Of a DNA stretch of 64,000 bases, positions 55,595 through 64,000 are shown one piece after another (the stretch's first letter is position 1; every line of letters begins with the position of its first letter). The DNA lies in contig NZ_CP041242.1 in the NCBI RefSeq assembly GCF_006547045.1, positions 3,792,001 to 3,856,000 on the forward strand. Direction: 5' to 3'. The DNA comes from Lysobacter alkalisoli (lineage in GTDB: Bacteria > Pseudomonadota > Gammaproteobacteria > Xanthomonadales > Xanthomonadaceae). Under the pieces are notes generated by a model. It worked only from the letters and a program-made list of their open reading frames with translations, was not told the origin of the DNA and searched no databases. The position numbers were made by a program, and so were the translations under genes.

Positions 55595-57120
55595 CTCCAC
55601 CACTGCGGTTCATTCCACTGCTCACGCTCGCGGCCGCGCTGCTTGCTGTCGGCTGCCAGCCGGAGGATCCGGCCGCGGTGGCGACCCGGATCGACACTTC
55701 CGTACATCAGTACGGCGAAATCGCGTTCAAGCCCTGCGTGCTCGGCGGCGAACGCGGCATGCCGACGGTCGGCGCCCAGTGCGGCCGCTTCGAGGTCGCC
55801 GAGGATCCGGCTCGGCCTGAAGGCCGCCGGATCGAGCTCAACATCGCCTGGCTTGAAGCCGAACGCGGTGCCGGCGCCGCCGACCCGGTGTTCTTCCTCG
55901 CCGGCGGGCCGGGCCAGGCGGCAACCGCCGTGGCGCCTATGGTCGACCGCGCCCTCAGGGACGTGCGCAAGCAGCGCGCGATCATCCTGGTCGACCAGCG
56001 CGGCACCGGACAGTCCAACCCGCTCGATTGCCGCGCCCCGGACGGACGGCCACTGCAGCTGGAACCGGAACGGATGGCCGATCCCGAAGCCGCCGGAGAT
56101 TACTTCCGCCAGTGCCTGGAATCGCTGGAAGGCCGCGCCGACCCGCGCTTCTACACCACCGGCCACGCCCTGGCCGACCTCGACGCGGTGCGCGCGGCGA
56201 TGGGCGTGGAACGCATCAATCTGGTCGGCGGCTCCTATGGCACCCGGGTCACTCAGCAGTACGCCGCGCGCTACCCGCAACACACCCGCAGCGTGGTACT
56301 CGATGGCGTCGTCCCGAACCGGCTGGTGGTCGGCGGCGAGTTCGCGCGCATGCTCGATCGCAGCCTGCAACGGCAGGATGCGCAATGCGCCGGGACGCCG
56401 GCCTGCAAGGCCCGCTTCGGCGAGGACCTGATCTCGCGCATCCGCGCATTGCAGTCGCGGCTCGCCGAACAGCCGGTGGAGGTCAGCTACCGCCATCCGA
56501 CCACCTTCGCACCGGGACAGGACCAGTTGACCGCGGACACCCTGATCGGCCTGGTGCATGGCGTGTCCTATGTGCCGCAACTGGGCGCGGTACTGCCGCT
56601 GGTCATTAGCGAGGCCGAGCAGGGCCACTACGAGCCGATGATGTCGATCGCCCAGCTCTGGAGCGGGCAGATGGAGGACATGATGAACCTCGGCATGCAG
56701 CGCTCGGTGGTGTGCGCGGAGGACGCGCGTCGCTACGAACCCGACCCAGCCGATGCCGGCACCCTGATGGGCACCGAACAGGGCTCGCGTTTCTTCACCG
56801 GCTGCGACTTCTGGCCGACCGGCGACGTCCCGACCGATTTCAACGCACCGTTCAAAGGTGAACTGCCGGTCCTGCTGCTGTCCGGCGAACTGGATCCGGT
56901 GACGCCGCCCGAGTACGGCGACGAAGTGGCCGGCGATCTGCCCAATGCGCGCCACTTCTCTCTGCGCGGACAAGGCCATGGGGTGATGGGCGTGGGCTGC
57001 ATGCCGCGCCTGATCGCACAGTTCATCGAGTCGGCCGACCCGCAGGCACTCGACGCCAAGTGTCTGGACGCCCTCGACTACGTTCCGCCGTTCACCGGCT
57101 ACAACGGCTGGGAGCCCTGA
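55591..57120 (+). CDS. Secreted alpha/beta-hydrolase lipoprotein (proline iminopeptidase/TAP-like)
   Basis: A 509-residue lipoprotein (LLTLAAALLAVGC, lipobox AVGC). The alpha/beta-hydrolase core has the oxyanion stretch FFLAGGPGQAAT, IILVDQRGTGQSNPLDC, the nucleophile elbow LVGGSYGTRVTQQYAARYP, the acid in LLLSGELDPVTPPEYGD and the His in LRGQGHGVMGVGC. A TAP C-terminal region and several Cys support a secreted tripeptidyl- or prolyl-aminopeptidase-like enzyme. It is the third gene of the XRE module, with ATGA coupling. Confidence 0.88.
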   Translation: MTPPLRFIPLLTLAAALLAVGCQPEDPAAVATRIDTSVHQYGEIAFKPCVLGGERGMPTVGAQCGRFEVAEDPARPEGRRIELNIAWLEAERGAGAADPVFFLAGGPGQAATAVAPMVDRALRDVRKQRAIILVDQRGTGQSNPLDCRAPDGRPLQLEPERMADPEAAGDYFRQCLESLEGRADPRFYTTGHALADLDAVRAAMGVERINLVGGSYGTRVTQQYAARYPQHTRSVVLDGVVPNRLVVGGEFARMLDRSLQRQDAQCAGTPACKARFGEDLISRIRALQSRLAEQPVEVSYRHPTTFAPGQDQLTADTLIGLVHGVSYVPQLGAVLPLVISEAEQGHYEPMMSIAQLWSGQMEDMMNLGMQRSVVCAEDARRYEPDPADAGTLMGTEQGSRFFTGCDFWPTGDVPTDFNAPFKGELPVLLLSGELDPVTPPEYGDEVAGDLPNARHFSLRGQGHGVMGVGCMPRLIAQFIESADPQALDAKCLDALDYVPPFTGYNGWEP

Positions 57121-57172
57121 GCGCGACACACCAACCGGTACGCGCCACTGCTCCCCACTCACGGAATCTCCA

Positions 57173-57919
57173 ATGATCATCGCAAACGACCTGCACAAGG
57201 CGTTCAAGACCCGGACCGGCACGGTCACCGCGGTCGAAGGCGTCAGCTTCAAGGCCCACGACGGCCAGATCACCGGCCTGCTTGGCCCCAACGGCGCCGG
57301 CAAGACCACCACCCTGCGCATGCTCTACACGTTGATGGCGCCCGACCGCGGCGACATCCACGTCGACGGCATCGATGCCGCTCACGACCCGGCTGCGGTG
57401 CGGCGCGCGCTCGGCGTGCTGCCGGACGCGCGCGGCGTCTACAAACGCCTGACCGCGCGCGAGAACATCGCCTACTTCGGCAGGCTGCATGGCATGGACA
57501 GGACGGACATTGCCCAGCGCACCGCGGCATTGTCCGATGCGCTCGACATGGCGGACATCCTGGACCGCCGCACCGAGGGCTTCAGCCAGGGCCAGCGGAC
57601 CAAGACCGCGATCGCCCGCGCACTCGTACACGACCCGAAGAACGTCATCCTCGACGAACCCACCAACGGTCTGGATGTGATGACGACGCGGGCAATGCGC
57701 GAATTCCTGCGCCGCCTGCGCGCGGAGGGCCGCTGCGTGATCTTTTCCAGTCACATCATGCAGGAGGTGGCGGCACTGTGTGACCGCATCGTCATCATCG
57801 CCAAGGGTCGGGTGGTCGCCGCCGGCAGCGCCGACGAACTGCGCCAGCGCTATGCCGAAACCAATCTGGAGGACGCCTTCGTCAAGGCGATCGGTTCGTC
57901 GGAGGGCCTGCACGCATGA
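57173..57919 (+). CDS. ABC transporter ATPase, NatA-like
   Basis: A 248-residue ATPase: Walker A GLLGPNGAGKTTTLRML, Q-loop region GVLPDARGVYKRLTAREN, Walker B NVILDEPTNGLDVMTTRAMR, switch His CVIFSSHIMQEVAAL. The signature reads GFSQGQRTKTAIARAL rather than LSGGQ, which is typical of NatA (sodium export) and related ATPases. Its stop overlaps the permease gene by 4 bp. Substrate not proven. Confidence 0.92.
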   Translation: MIIANDLHKAFKTRTGTVTAVEGVSFKAHDGQITGLLGPNGAGKTTTLRMLYTLMAPDRGDIHVDGIDAAHDPAAVRRALGVLPDARGVYKRLTARENIAYFGRLHGMDRTDIAQRTAALSDALDMADILDRRTEGFSQGQRTKTAIARALVHDPKNVILDEPTNGLDVMTTRAMREFLRRLRAEGRCVIFSSHIMQEVAALCDRIVIIAKGRVVAAGSADELRQRYAETNLEDAFVKAIGSSEGLHA

Positions 57920-59133
57920 ACACCGCATTCAAAGGCAAATCGCCACGTCGGATCGGCTTCTTCGCCTCGCTGCTCACCGTGGTGCGCAAGGAACTGCTCG
58001 ACATCTCCCGCGATCGCCGCACCCTGGCCCTGGTCCTGCTGCTCGGGCCGGTGCTGTTCCCGGCAATGATGCTCGGCATGGGAGCGCTGAGCGAACAACG
58101 TGCCCGGACCCAGCTCGAAGGCGTGCTGAAAGTACCCATGGTCGGTAGCGAGCGAGCACCCAACCTGGTCGCCTGGCTTGCCAGCCAAAGCATCGAGGTG
58201 GTCCCTGCACCCGACAACCTGGAAGCGTCGATCATCGGCCAGGTGGTCGACGTCGGCCTGGTACTGAGCGAGGATTTCGGCGAAGACTGGCATGCCGGGC
58301 GCTCGGCCTCCATCGAGGTGGTCTACGACAGCACCCGCCGTTACGCCGAACTGCCGGTGCGGCGGCTGCAGATCGCGCTGGAGGGCTACCGCCGCCAGGT
58401 GGGCAATCTGCGGTTGATGGTGCGCGGCATCGACCCGGTTGTGATCCAACCCATCGCCGTGGGCGAGCGCGACCTGGCCAGCGTCGCTGCCAAGCAGGGC
58501 CAGATGCTGGCGGTGCTGTTGCCGTACTTCCTGATCCTGACCTCGTTCATCGGTGGCGCGGCCCTGATCATCGACGCCACCGCCGGCGAGCGCGAGCGGC
58601 AATCGCTGGAGCCGTTGCTGGCCACGCCGGCACCGCGCAGCGCGACGGTCAGCGGCAAGATCACCGCTGCCTGTGTGTTGGGGCTGATCTCGCTGTTGCT
58701 GAGCCTGCTCGCGTTCAAGGGCGCGACCCTGATCGACATCAGGGCGGCGAAGCTGCTCGATGTCAGCTTCGAGTCGATCGCGCGGATGCTGTTCATCCTG
58801 TTGCCGATGATGCTGCTGGGCAATTCGCTGCTGACCTTCCTGGCCGGCTCGGCCAAGAGCACCAAGGAGGCGCAGAGCCACATGAGTTGGCTGATGCTGC
58901 TGCCGATGGTGCCGACCTTCATCCTGATGGTGAATCCGATCAAATCGCAATTGTGGCAGTACGCGGTGCCCTTCCTGGCCCAGAACCAGATGTTGCTGAA
59001 GGTGATCCGCGGCGAATGGATCGGCCCGCAGGCATGGGCGGTCTACCTGTCCGCCGCGCTCGGGCTGGCGGCGGTGTTGTGGCTGGCGGCGGTGCACCGG
59101 TACAACCAGGAGAAGCTGGCGATCTCCGAGTGA
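57916..59133 (+). CDS. ABC-2 permease, NatB-like
   Basis: A 405-residue permease with a first helix near residues 33-55 (LALVLLLGPVLFPAMMLGMG), a large periplasmic domain to about 180 (NLVAWLASQSIEVVPAPDNL), and five further helices (LLPYFLILTSFIGGAALIID to AVYLSAALGLAAVLWLAAVH). VRKELLDISRDRRTLALVLL and ATAGERERQSLEPLLATPAP are typical of NatB/ABC-2 permeases of the sodium-export type. It forms an exporter with the ATPase just upstream. Confidence 0.92.
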   Translation: MNTAFKGKSPRRIGFFASLLTVVRKELLDISRDRRTLALVLLLGPVLFPAMMLGMGALSEQRARTQLEGVLKVPMVGSERAPNLVAWLASQSIEVVPAPDNLEASIIGQVVDVGLVLSEDFGEDWHAGRSASIEVVYDSTRRYAELPVRRLQIALEGYRRQVGNLRLMVRGIDPVVIQPIAVGERDLASVAAKQGQMLAVLLPYFLILTSFIGGAALIIDATAGERERQSLEPLLATPAPRSATVSGKITAACVLGLISLLLSLLAFKGATLIDIRAAKLLDVSFESIARMLFILLPMMLLGNSLLTFLAGSAKSTKEAQSHMSWLMLLPMVPTFILMVNPIKSQLWQYAVPFLAQNQMLLKVIRGEWIGPQAWAVYLSAALGLAAVLWLAAVHRYNQEKLAISE

Positions 59134-59160
59134 TCCGGAATCGAGTGCATTGAATTGAAA

Positions 59161-59196
59161 TGAGAAGCCCGGCGAACGCCGGGCTTCTCATTTGTT
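59161..59196 (+). terminator. Terminator of the NatAB-like operon
   Basis: Perfect 14-bp arms (59161-59174 and 59177-59190) around AA, then TTTGTT. The stop of the convergent TonB-domain gene (59188-59190) lies inside the right arm. Confidence 0.9.
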
Positions 59197-60567
59197 CTTC
59201 TTCCACCTGAGCGGGAACTCTTCCTCAGCGAAGGCGTGGCGCTGGCTTGCGTTTGATACCGGTTCTCGCCGCTGTCTGGCTGTTCCGACGCGGCCTGCCA
59301 GCCTTGACGGCGAATGTCCCCTGGCCGGTGCCGGGGGACATTCGCATCCAAGGGCCTTCGCCCCCGGCGCCTCGATCATCCAACAGACCAGGTGCTCTGG
59401 CCCCCTTGGTAACGGGGGCGGCTCGCGCCCCAGGCGCGGGCGGAGGATCGGAAGCATGGCCTGGGGCCCAAAGTTTGCGGTGCGCACTTTGGGAGCTTCA
59501 TTGGCGCATGCGCCAATGAAGCTGGCCTCACCCCCCGGGCTGAAGCCGATGGTGCGGCGGGTGGTGACCGGATTGGCGAGCGGCTGGAAACGCCAGTTGC
59601 GGACCGCGGCGACCGCCTCGCGGTCGAACACCCGCGGGGGACTGGAGCGGACCACACGAGCACTGGTGACCGAACCGTCGGTGCCGACGGTGAATTCGAT
59701 CTGGACTTCGCCGGACGTGCCCGCACGCAAAGCCTCCGGCGGATAGCGCGGCGCCGGCGTCGACAGCGGCCGCAGATCGGCGGCAGTCGCCCGGACCGGC
59801 TCGGCGGCTCGCTGCTGCGCTGCACGCTGGTCGGCAGCGCGCTGTTCCGCGGCGCGGCGTTCGGCGGCAATGCGTTCGGCTTCCTCTTGCTCGGCCTGCT
59901 GGCGCGCGGCTTCCTGCTGGGCGGCGAGTTCACGCGCGGCCTGCTGCTGCTGGGCCTGCTGTTCGGTCAGCCGCTGGCGCTCCAGTTCTTCCTGCCGGCG
60001 CGCACGCTCTTCGGCGCCGATCCGTTCCTGTTCGACACGACGGGCTGAAGCGGTTTGCTGGGCTTCGATGCTGTCATTGAGCCGGGCCAGGGCCGGATGC
60101 TGCGGATCCGCACGCGCGAGCAGCCGGGTCAGCCGCAGCGCTTCGTCGAAGTCTTCGCGCTGCACGCTCTGTTCGATCGCGATGACGGTCATCGGCAGCA
60201 GATCGGTCAACGCGCTGGACACCGCCGCATCGGCCGGAGCCTTCTCACGCAGCGCCAGGTAGTACTCGACCGCGTTGTTGCCGGTGGGGGCGTACAGGCG
60301 GTTCTCCGCGTAGGCCTGGCGCGCGGCCTCGCGCAGCTCGCCGGCGTCCAGCGTCGACAGCCGATCGGGCGTCTCCCCCTCGTCGGTTTCGGCCGTTTCG
60401 GCCGGCGTTTCGGCCACCTCCGGTTCCGGGGCCTGGGCCGGAGTGGCCGGTGCCGGCGCATCCTGGCCACAGGCGACCAGGGCCAGGCCCAGGGCGACGA
60501 GCAGGACCACCCGGCCCGCCGCCGCGCAGCCGGCCGTGACCCGATCATGCATTCGGTATGACGTCAT
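59188..60567 (-). CDS. TonB-domain lipoprotein with repeat-derived C-terminal tail
   Basis: About 459 residues from ATG 60567 after GGGGAGAG. Lipobox LVAC; Pro/Ala/Glu linker; a helical region with LREAARQAYAENRLYAPTGN and TPR-like LARADPQHPALARLNDSIEA; a long Arg/Gln/Glu/Ala coiled coil (RRQEELERQRLTEQQAQQQQ); then a TonB_C domain with PLSTPAPRYPPEALRAGTSG and VIRS-like VVRSSPPRVFDREAVAAVRN. That domain ends at RTIGFSP. The last 115 residues are translated from repeat DNA (59195-59535) and carry no domain. The gene end sits in the NatAB terminator. It may link TonB-type energy or bind outer-membrane partners. Confidence 0.85.
   Translation of the reverse strand: MTSYRMHDRVTAGCAAAGRVVLLVALGLALVACGQDAPAPATPAQAPEPEVAETPAETAETDEGETPDRLSTLDAGELREAARQAYAENRLYAPTGNNAVEYYLALREKAPADAAVSSALTDLLPMTVIAIEQSVQREDFDEALRLTRLLARADPQHPALARLNDSIEAQQTASARRVEQERIGAEERARRQEELERQRLTEQQAQQQQAARELAAQQEAARQQAEQEEAERIAAERRAAEQRAADQRAAQQRAAEPVRATAADLRPLSTPAPRYPPEALRAGTSGEVQIEFTVGTDGSVTSARVVRSSPPRVFDREAVAAVRNWRFQPLANPVTTRRTIGFSPGGEASFIGACANEAPKVRTANFGPQAMLPILRPRLGREPPPLPRGPEHLVCWMIEAPGAKALGCECPPAPARGHSPSRLAGRVGTARQRREPVSNASQRHAFAEEEFPLRWKKNK
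59195..59535 (+). repeat. Composite interspersed repeat, copy B
   Basis: 59196-59411 resembles copy A (6074-6404) in the same orientation, with an internal deletion of about 100 bp. It is followed by a CCCCCTTGG/AACGGGGGC hairpin, an inverted repeat around CCCAAAGT/ACTTTGGG (59467-59493) and the palindrome at 59494-59523. The whole stretch is read in the antisense direction as the tail of the TonB-domain lipoprotein. Confidence 0.75.
59494..59523. repeat. Perfect 30-bp palindrome
   Basis: The sequence from 59494 to 59508 (AGCTTCATTGGCGCA) is the exact reverse complement of 59509 to 59523. It lies in the coding tail of the TonB-domain gene. Confidence 0.85.
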
Positions 60568-60697
60568 TGGTGAAACTCTCCCCTGATTCGAGCTCATGCG
60601 AGCAACGCCCTTCATCGCCTCTTCACAGTGCCTTTGTCAAGCAGAAAAGTGGATCCAAAGCACAATTCGCCCGGGTACGCATCCATGCCCGCCCCCC

Positions 60698-62053
60698 TCA
60701 CTTGCCGATGCAGAAGCTGGAGAAGATATGGCCCAGCAGGTCGTCGGCATGCACGCGGCCGGTAATCTCACCAAGGCGGTCATGGGCCTGGCGCAGGGCC
60801 TCGGCGGTCAGTTCAAGCACGTCATGGTCGAGCTGGGCGCGGGCCTCGGCCAGTTCGGTCGCTGCGGCATGCAGCGCCTCGACATGCCGCCTGCGGGCAG
60901 TGAAGGCGCCCGCCCCGTCGCTGCCGGCATGGCCTTGGGCCAGTTCTCGCAGACGCGCATGCAAGGCCTCCAGCCCCGCTCCGGTATGCGCGGACACATG
61001 CAGCACCTCTTCGCCGCTCGCCGGTGACCATTCCCCGGGCGCCGCCAGCAGATCCGCCTTGTTGTGCAGCCACAACCGCCGCGGCACCCGGGCAATCGCA
61101 TCGGCGATGGCCGTGCGTCCACGGTCCGGATCGCGCGCGTCGAGCACGATGATGGCCAGGTCGGCCTGCTGCAGCTCGCCGGCGGCCCGGCGCATGCCCT
61201 CGCGCTCGATCGCATCGCCGCCTTCGCGCAGGCCGGCGGTATCGACCAGGGTCAGCTCGACCCCGTCGACCCGGATGGTTTCGTGCAGCAGGTCGCGGGT
61301 GGTGCCGGCGATGTCGGTGACGATCGCGCGATCGCTGCCAGCCAGCGCATTGAGCAGCGAACTCTTGCCGGCGTTGGGCGGGCCGACGATCACCGCATGC
61401 AGACCGTCGCGCAGGCGGCGACCGCGATCGGCCGCGCGCAGCAAGGTGTCGAGGTCGTCGGCGAGCGTGCCCAGTTTCCGCTTCAGCGCCTCGCCACCGA
61501 GCGTATCGATCGGCTCATCGGCAAAGTCGATCGCCGCTTCCACATGCACGCGTGCGGCGAGCAGGTCGGCGGCGATCGCCTCGACCCGGCGCGAGAACTC
61601 GCCGTCGAGCGCGCGCCGCGCCGCCCTTGCCGCCTGCAGGTCGGCCGCCGCGATCAGGTCGGCGACCGCCTCGGCCTGGGCCAGGTCGAGGCGGCCCTCG
61701 AGGAACGCCCGCTCACTGAACTCGCCCGGCCGCGCCCGCCGTGCACCGAGCACGACACAGGCCTCGACCAGCGCATTGAGTACCGCCGGACTGCCATGCG
61801 CCTGCAACTCGACCACCTCCTCGCCGGTGTAGCTGGCCGGTGCGGCGAAATACAAAGCGATGCCGTCGTCGAGCACCGCGCCGCCGGCATCGTGGAAGTG
61901 TGCGTGATGGGCGTGGCGCGGGCGCAACGCGCGCTTGCATACCGCCTCGCCGATCGCCTTCGCCTGCGGCCCCGACAAACGCACGATGCCGACCCCGCCC
62001 GCGGCGGGGCCGGTGGCGATGGCGGCGATGGTGTCGCGGTTGGGGAGAGGCAT
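60698..62053 (-). CDS. mnmE: tRNA modification GTPase MnmE (TrmE)
   Basis: A 451-residue enzyme from ATG 62053. The N-terminal tetrahydrofolate-binding domain has [20 protein letters not shown] and [40 protein letters not shown] is the helical-domain border. The GTPase has G1 [14 protein letters not shown]2/loop DIAGTTRD, G3 [10 protein letters not shown]4 NKADLL, and the C-terminal FCIGK that ends almost all MnmE proteins. With MnmG it makes the 5-carboxymethylaminomethyl group on U34 of some tRNAs. yidC lies upstream in the same direction. Confidence 0.97.
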   Translation of the reverse strand: MPLPNRDTIAAIATGPAAGGVGIVRLSGPQAKAIGEAVCKRALRPRHAHHAHFHDAGGAVLDDGIALYFAAPASYTGEEVVELQAHGSPAVLNALVEACVVLGARRARPGEFSERAFLEGRLDLAQAEAVADLIAAADLQAARAARRALDGEFSRRVEAIAADLLAARVHVEAAIDFADEPIDTLGGEALKRKLGTLADDLDTLLRAADRGRRLRDGLHAVIVGPPNAGKSSLLNALAGSDRAIVTDIAGTTRDLLHETIRVDGVELTLVDTAGLREGGDAIEREGMRRAAGELQQADLAIIVLDARDPDRGRTAIADAIARVPRRLWLHNKADLLAAPGEWSPASGEEVLHVSAHTGAGLEALHARLRELAQGHAGSDGAGAFTARRRHVEALHAAATELAEARAQLDHDVLELTAEALRQAHDRLGEITGRVHADDLLGHIFSSFCIGK

Positions 62054-62160
62054 GGCGGGACGGTGGCAGAACGCTGAAGGGAACCTCGAAGGCTTCGTCA
62101 TCCCGGAAAAGTCGAGATGACGAGGTTGTTGCTTTTCCCACAGCCGCCGGAAGCCTGTCC

Positions 62161-62270
62161 AGAAGCCATCGGGTGTGGCATTGCGGGACCTTCCGAAACA
62201 TGGATGTTTCGGAAGAGCCTACACGGATGTATTCACGGCGTGTGCCGCAATGCCACACCCGATGGCTTCT
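62161..62270. repeat. Large perfect inverted repeat between yidC and mnmE
   Basis: Outer arms of 26 bp (62161-62186 and 62245-62270; start AGAAGCCATCGGGTGTGG) are exact reverse complements. Inside, 62190-62201 and 62204-62215 form a second perfect 12-bp hairpin around GG. In the remaining 295-bp gap only the yidC terminator is seen. Confidence 0.85.
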
Positions 62271-62292
62271 CCCGCAGATTACCCGGTGCTAT

Positions 62293-62320
62293 CAAAGACA
62301 AAGCCCGCCAACCGGCGGGC
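62293..62320 (-). terminator. Terminator of yidC
   Basis: Read on the minus strand: perfect 7-bp arms GCCCGCC/GGCGGGC with a GGTT loop, then TTTGTCTT, 29 bp after the yidC stop. Confidence 0.8.
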
Positions 62321-62348
62321 CTCGCTTTCAATCGAACGCGCCGCCAAC

Positions 62349-64000
62349 TCACGCCTTCGCCGGCGCCTCCGCGTACTTCTTCGTCATCCACCACTGCTGC
62401 AGCAGGCCGAGCGCACCGTTGGTGGTCCAGTACAGCACCAGGCCGGCCGGGAAGAACGCGAACATCACGCCGAACACCAGCGGCATGAACTGCATCATCT
62501 TCTGCTGCATCGGATCCATGCCGCTCATCGGCGTGAGCTTCTGCGTCGCCCACATCACCGCCATGTTCAGCGCCGGCAGGATGAAGAACGGGTCGCGCGC
62601 GGTCAGATCCTGGATCCACAGGATCCACGGCGCATGGCGCAGCTCCACCGACTCCAGCAGCACCCAGTACAGAGCGAGGAAGATCGGCATCTGCAACAGG
62701 ATCGGCAGACAGCCGCCAACCGGATTGATCTTCTCCTTCTTGTAGAGCTCCATCATCGCCTGCTGGAACTTCTGCCGGTCGTCGCCGTAGCGCTCCTTGA
62801 GCGCGGCGATGCGCGGCTGGAACTTGCGCATCTTGGCCATCGACTTGTACTGCGCCTTCGACAGCGGGTACATCGCCAGTTTGATCAGCAACACCAGGCC
62901 GATGATCGCCCAGCCCCAGTTGCCGGCCAGCGAGTGGATCTTGTCGAGCAGCCAGAACAGCGCATTGCCGAGCGCGGCAAAGATGCTGAAACGGCTGTAG
63001 TCGATCGCCCGGTCCAGTCCCGGCACGCCCTGCGCCTCGATCTGCTTGGCCAGCTTCGGACCGACCCACAGCCGCGCCTCGGTGGCGGCAGTGGCGCCCG
63101 GCGCAACGTTCACGCCCGGACCGACCTCGCGGATCAGGTACTGGGTGCCGCCATTGGCGGACAGGGTCGCCAGCGAGTAGGTGCTCTCGTCGGCCTCGCC
63201 CGGAATCCAGGCGGCGAAGAAGTGGTGCTGCAGCATGCCGATCCAGCCGCCGGTCACGCGCTTGTTGAGCGGACCATCGTCGACGAAATCGTCGTACTTG
63301 CGGCGCTCGAACTTGTCGATCGCGCTGTACCAGACCGCACCCTGGAAGCTGAAGCTTTCCGCATTCATCGGGCCGGAGCCCTTGACCGCCACCGGCACCC
63401 GGCTCAATTGCCGGTAGACGAAACCCTGCCAGGGCGCATCGCCACGGTTGACGACTTCGTCGCGCACGCCGACCACGTAGTCGCCGCGGCGGAAGGTGTA
63501 CTCGCGGCGGATGCTGACCCCGTCCGGCCCGGTCCACAGGAACGGCACGACCACGCTGTCGCTTGCTTCGGCCAGCACGTAGTTGCGCGCGTCCCCGACA
63601 GGCTGGAAGCCCGAGGCATGGGTAGGTGCGGTGCGATCGCTGCTGGTCCAGCCGCTCTGGGCGACGAAATAGCCGATCGGGTCGAGCGTGAAGAGTCGCA
63701 CCGGCGGGCTGTTGTCGTCGGTGGTGGTGGCGTAGCCGAGCAGATCGGCCTGGCGCAGCTGGCCGCCATCGAGCACGATCTTGAACACGTCGGTGGTGAC
63801 GGTCACCGCCTCGGCACCGGATGCGATCGGGGCCGTGGGCGTATCCGGGGTGGCGCCCGGCTGCGGTGCGCTGGGCACGCTGCCATCGTCCGCGGCAGTC
63901 GTCGGGACCGGACCGGTGACGGCCGGCACGCCGGCATCGGACATGTCGGTGGTCGTGGTGGCGACCGGCGTCGGCTCGGCCACGGGCGCGGCGCGCTCCT
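62349..64000 (-). CDS. yidC: Membrane protein insertase YidC (start beyond right edge)
   Basis: At least 550 residues of YidC; the N-terminal signal-anchor helix lies past the right edge. The visible part begins in a Pro/Thr-rich linker. The periplasmic domain has VFKIVLDGGQLRQADLLGYA and GGWIGMLQHHFFAAWIPGEA, the insertase core WGWAIIGLVLLIKLAMYPLS with the conserved Arg/Gln groove region (AQYKSMAKMRKFQPRIAALK) and KEKINPVGGCLPILLQMPIF, then the last helices and a basic tail WWMTKKYAEAPAKA. It inserts small inner-membrane proteins with or without SecYEG. mnmE lies downstream in the same direction. Confidence 0.97.
   Translation of the reverse strand, partial: ERAAPVAEPTPVATTTTDMSDAGVPAVTGPVPTTAADDGSVPSAPQPGATPDTPTAPIASGAEAVTVTTDVFKIVLDGGQLRQADLLGYATTTDDNSPPVRLFTLDPIGYFVAQSGWTSSDRTAPTHASGFQPVGDARNYVLAEASDSVVVPFLWTGPDGVSIRREYTFRRGDYVVGVRDEVVNRGDAPWQGFVYRQLSRVPVAVKGSGPMNAESFSFQGAVWYSAIDKFERRKYDDFVDDGPLNKRVTGGWIGMLQHHFFAAWIPGEADESTYSLATLSANGGTQYLIREVGPGVNVAPGATAATEARLWVGPKLAKQIEAQGVPGLDRAIDYSRFSIFAALGNALFWLLDKIHSLAGNWGWAIIGLVLLIKLAMYPLSKAQYKSMAKMRKFQPRIAALKERYGDDRQKFQQAMMELYKKEKINPVGGCLPILLQMPIFLALYWVLLESVELRHAPWILWIQDLTARDPFFILPALNMAVMWATQKLTPMSGMDPMQQKMMQFMPLVFGVMFAFFPAGLVLYWTTNGALGLLQQWWMTKKYAEAPAKA

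Overview
The window is a chromosomal segment of a high-GC gammaproteobacterium, most likely of the order Lysobacterales (Xanthomonadales). That placement is inferred from gene content and order: mnmE-yidC at one end; rsmG-parA-parB at the other, next to a phosphopantetheinyl transferase and a xanthomonadin/aryl-polyene-type AMP ligase; a monomeric NADP isocitrate dehydrogenase; and the RDD-SpoIIM-DUF4129-DUF4350-MoxR-DUF58 operon. Genes such as yidC, mnmE, rsmG, parA and parB usually sit near the replication origin, but here about 57 kb separate mnmE from rsmG. No oriC, rRNA, tRNA or CRISPR array was seen.

Left part (1-30 kb): a partial nucleotide-sugar epimerase, a DUF4279 gene, parB-parA, rsmG, Sfp-type phosphopantetheinyl transferase, AMP ligase, a GlsB-type membrane protein, xthA and an aldehyde dehydrogenase (minus), and a gamma-carbonic-anhydrase-like gene. 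The six-gene RDD to DUF58 membrane operon follows, with 4-bp start/stop overlaps throughout. Then come a CPBP protease, icd, a methyltransferase/metallopeptidase pair, a LysR regulator, a secreted methyltransferase-like lipoprotein, a PPC-like secreted protein, an rluE-type pseudouridine synthase, a REC-histidine kinase hybrid, hrpB and tatD.

Centre (30.1-51.8 kb): one unidirectional minus-strand block of 24 genes built around a Tad/Flp type IVb pilus system. It contains two Flp pilins, CpaB, the CpaC secretin, an FHA-fused TadA ATPase, TadB, TadC, a TadD-like TPR lipoprotein, a DUF192 protein, two TadE-like proteins and a TadG-like protein. Mixed in are a pesticin/T4-lysozyme-like secreted muramidase, a DsbG-like thiol protein, two small secreted proteins with paired cysteines, several unknown lipoproteins, and four paralogous OmpA-domain lipoproteins with a shared, poorly known N-terminal domain. 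No TadV/CpaA prepilin peptidase or TadZ/CpaE is present here. G+C is visibly lower than in flanking genes (for example 34 of 60 bases at 45901-45960 against 43 of 60 at 14221-14280). I infer an envelope-spanning Tad apparatus with its own peptidoglycan-cutting, peptidoglycan-anchoring and disulfide-handling accessories.

Right part (52-64 kb): a YadG/YadH-like ABC-2 exporter, a ferredoxin-NADP reductase, a three-gene module (four-helix membrane protein, small XRE regulator, secreted alpha/beta hydrolase lipoprotein) headed by two matching operator-like palindromes, a NatAB-like exporter, a TonB-domain lipoprotein, mnmE and yidC (cut by the right edge).

The window also holds several families of palindromic and interspersed repeats. 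Some lie between genes. Others appear to have been translated into proteins (HrpB, ExoIII, and the whole C-terminal tail of the TonB-domain lipoprotein).
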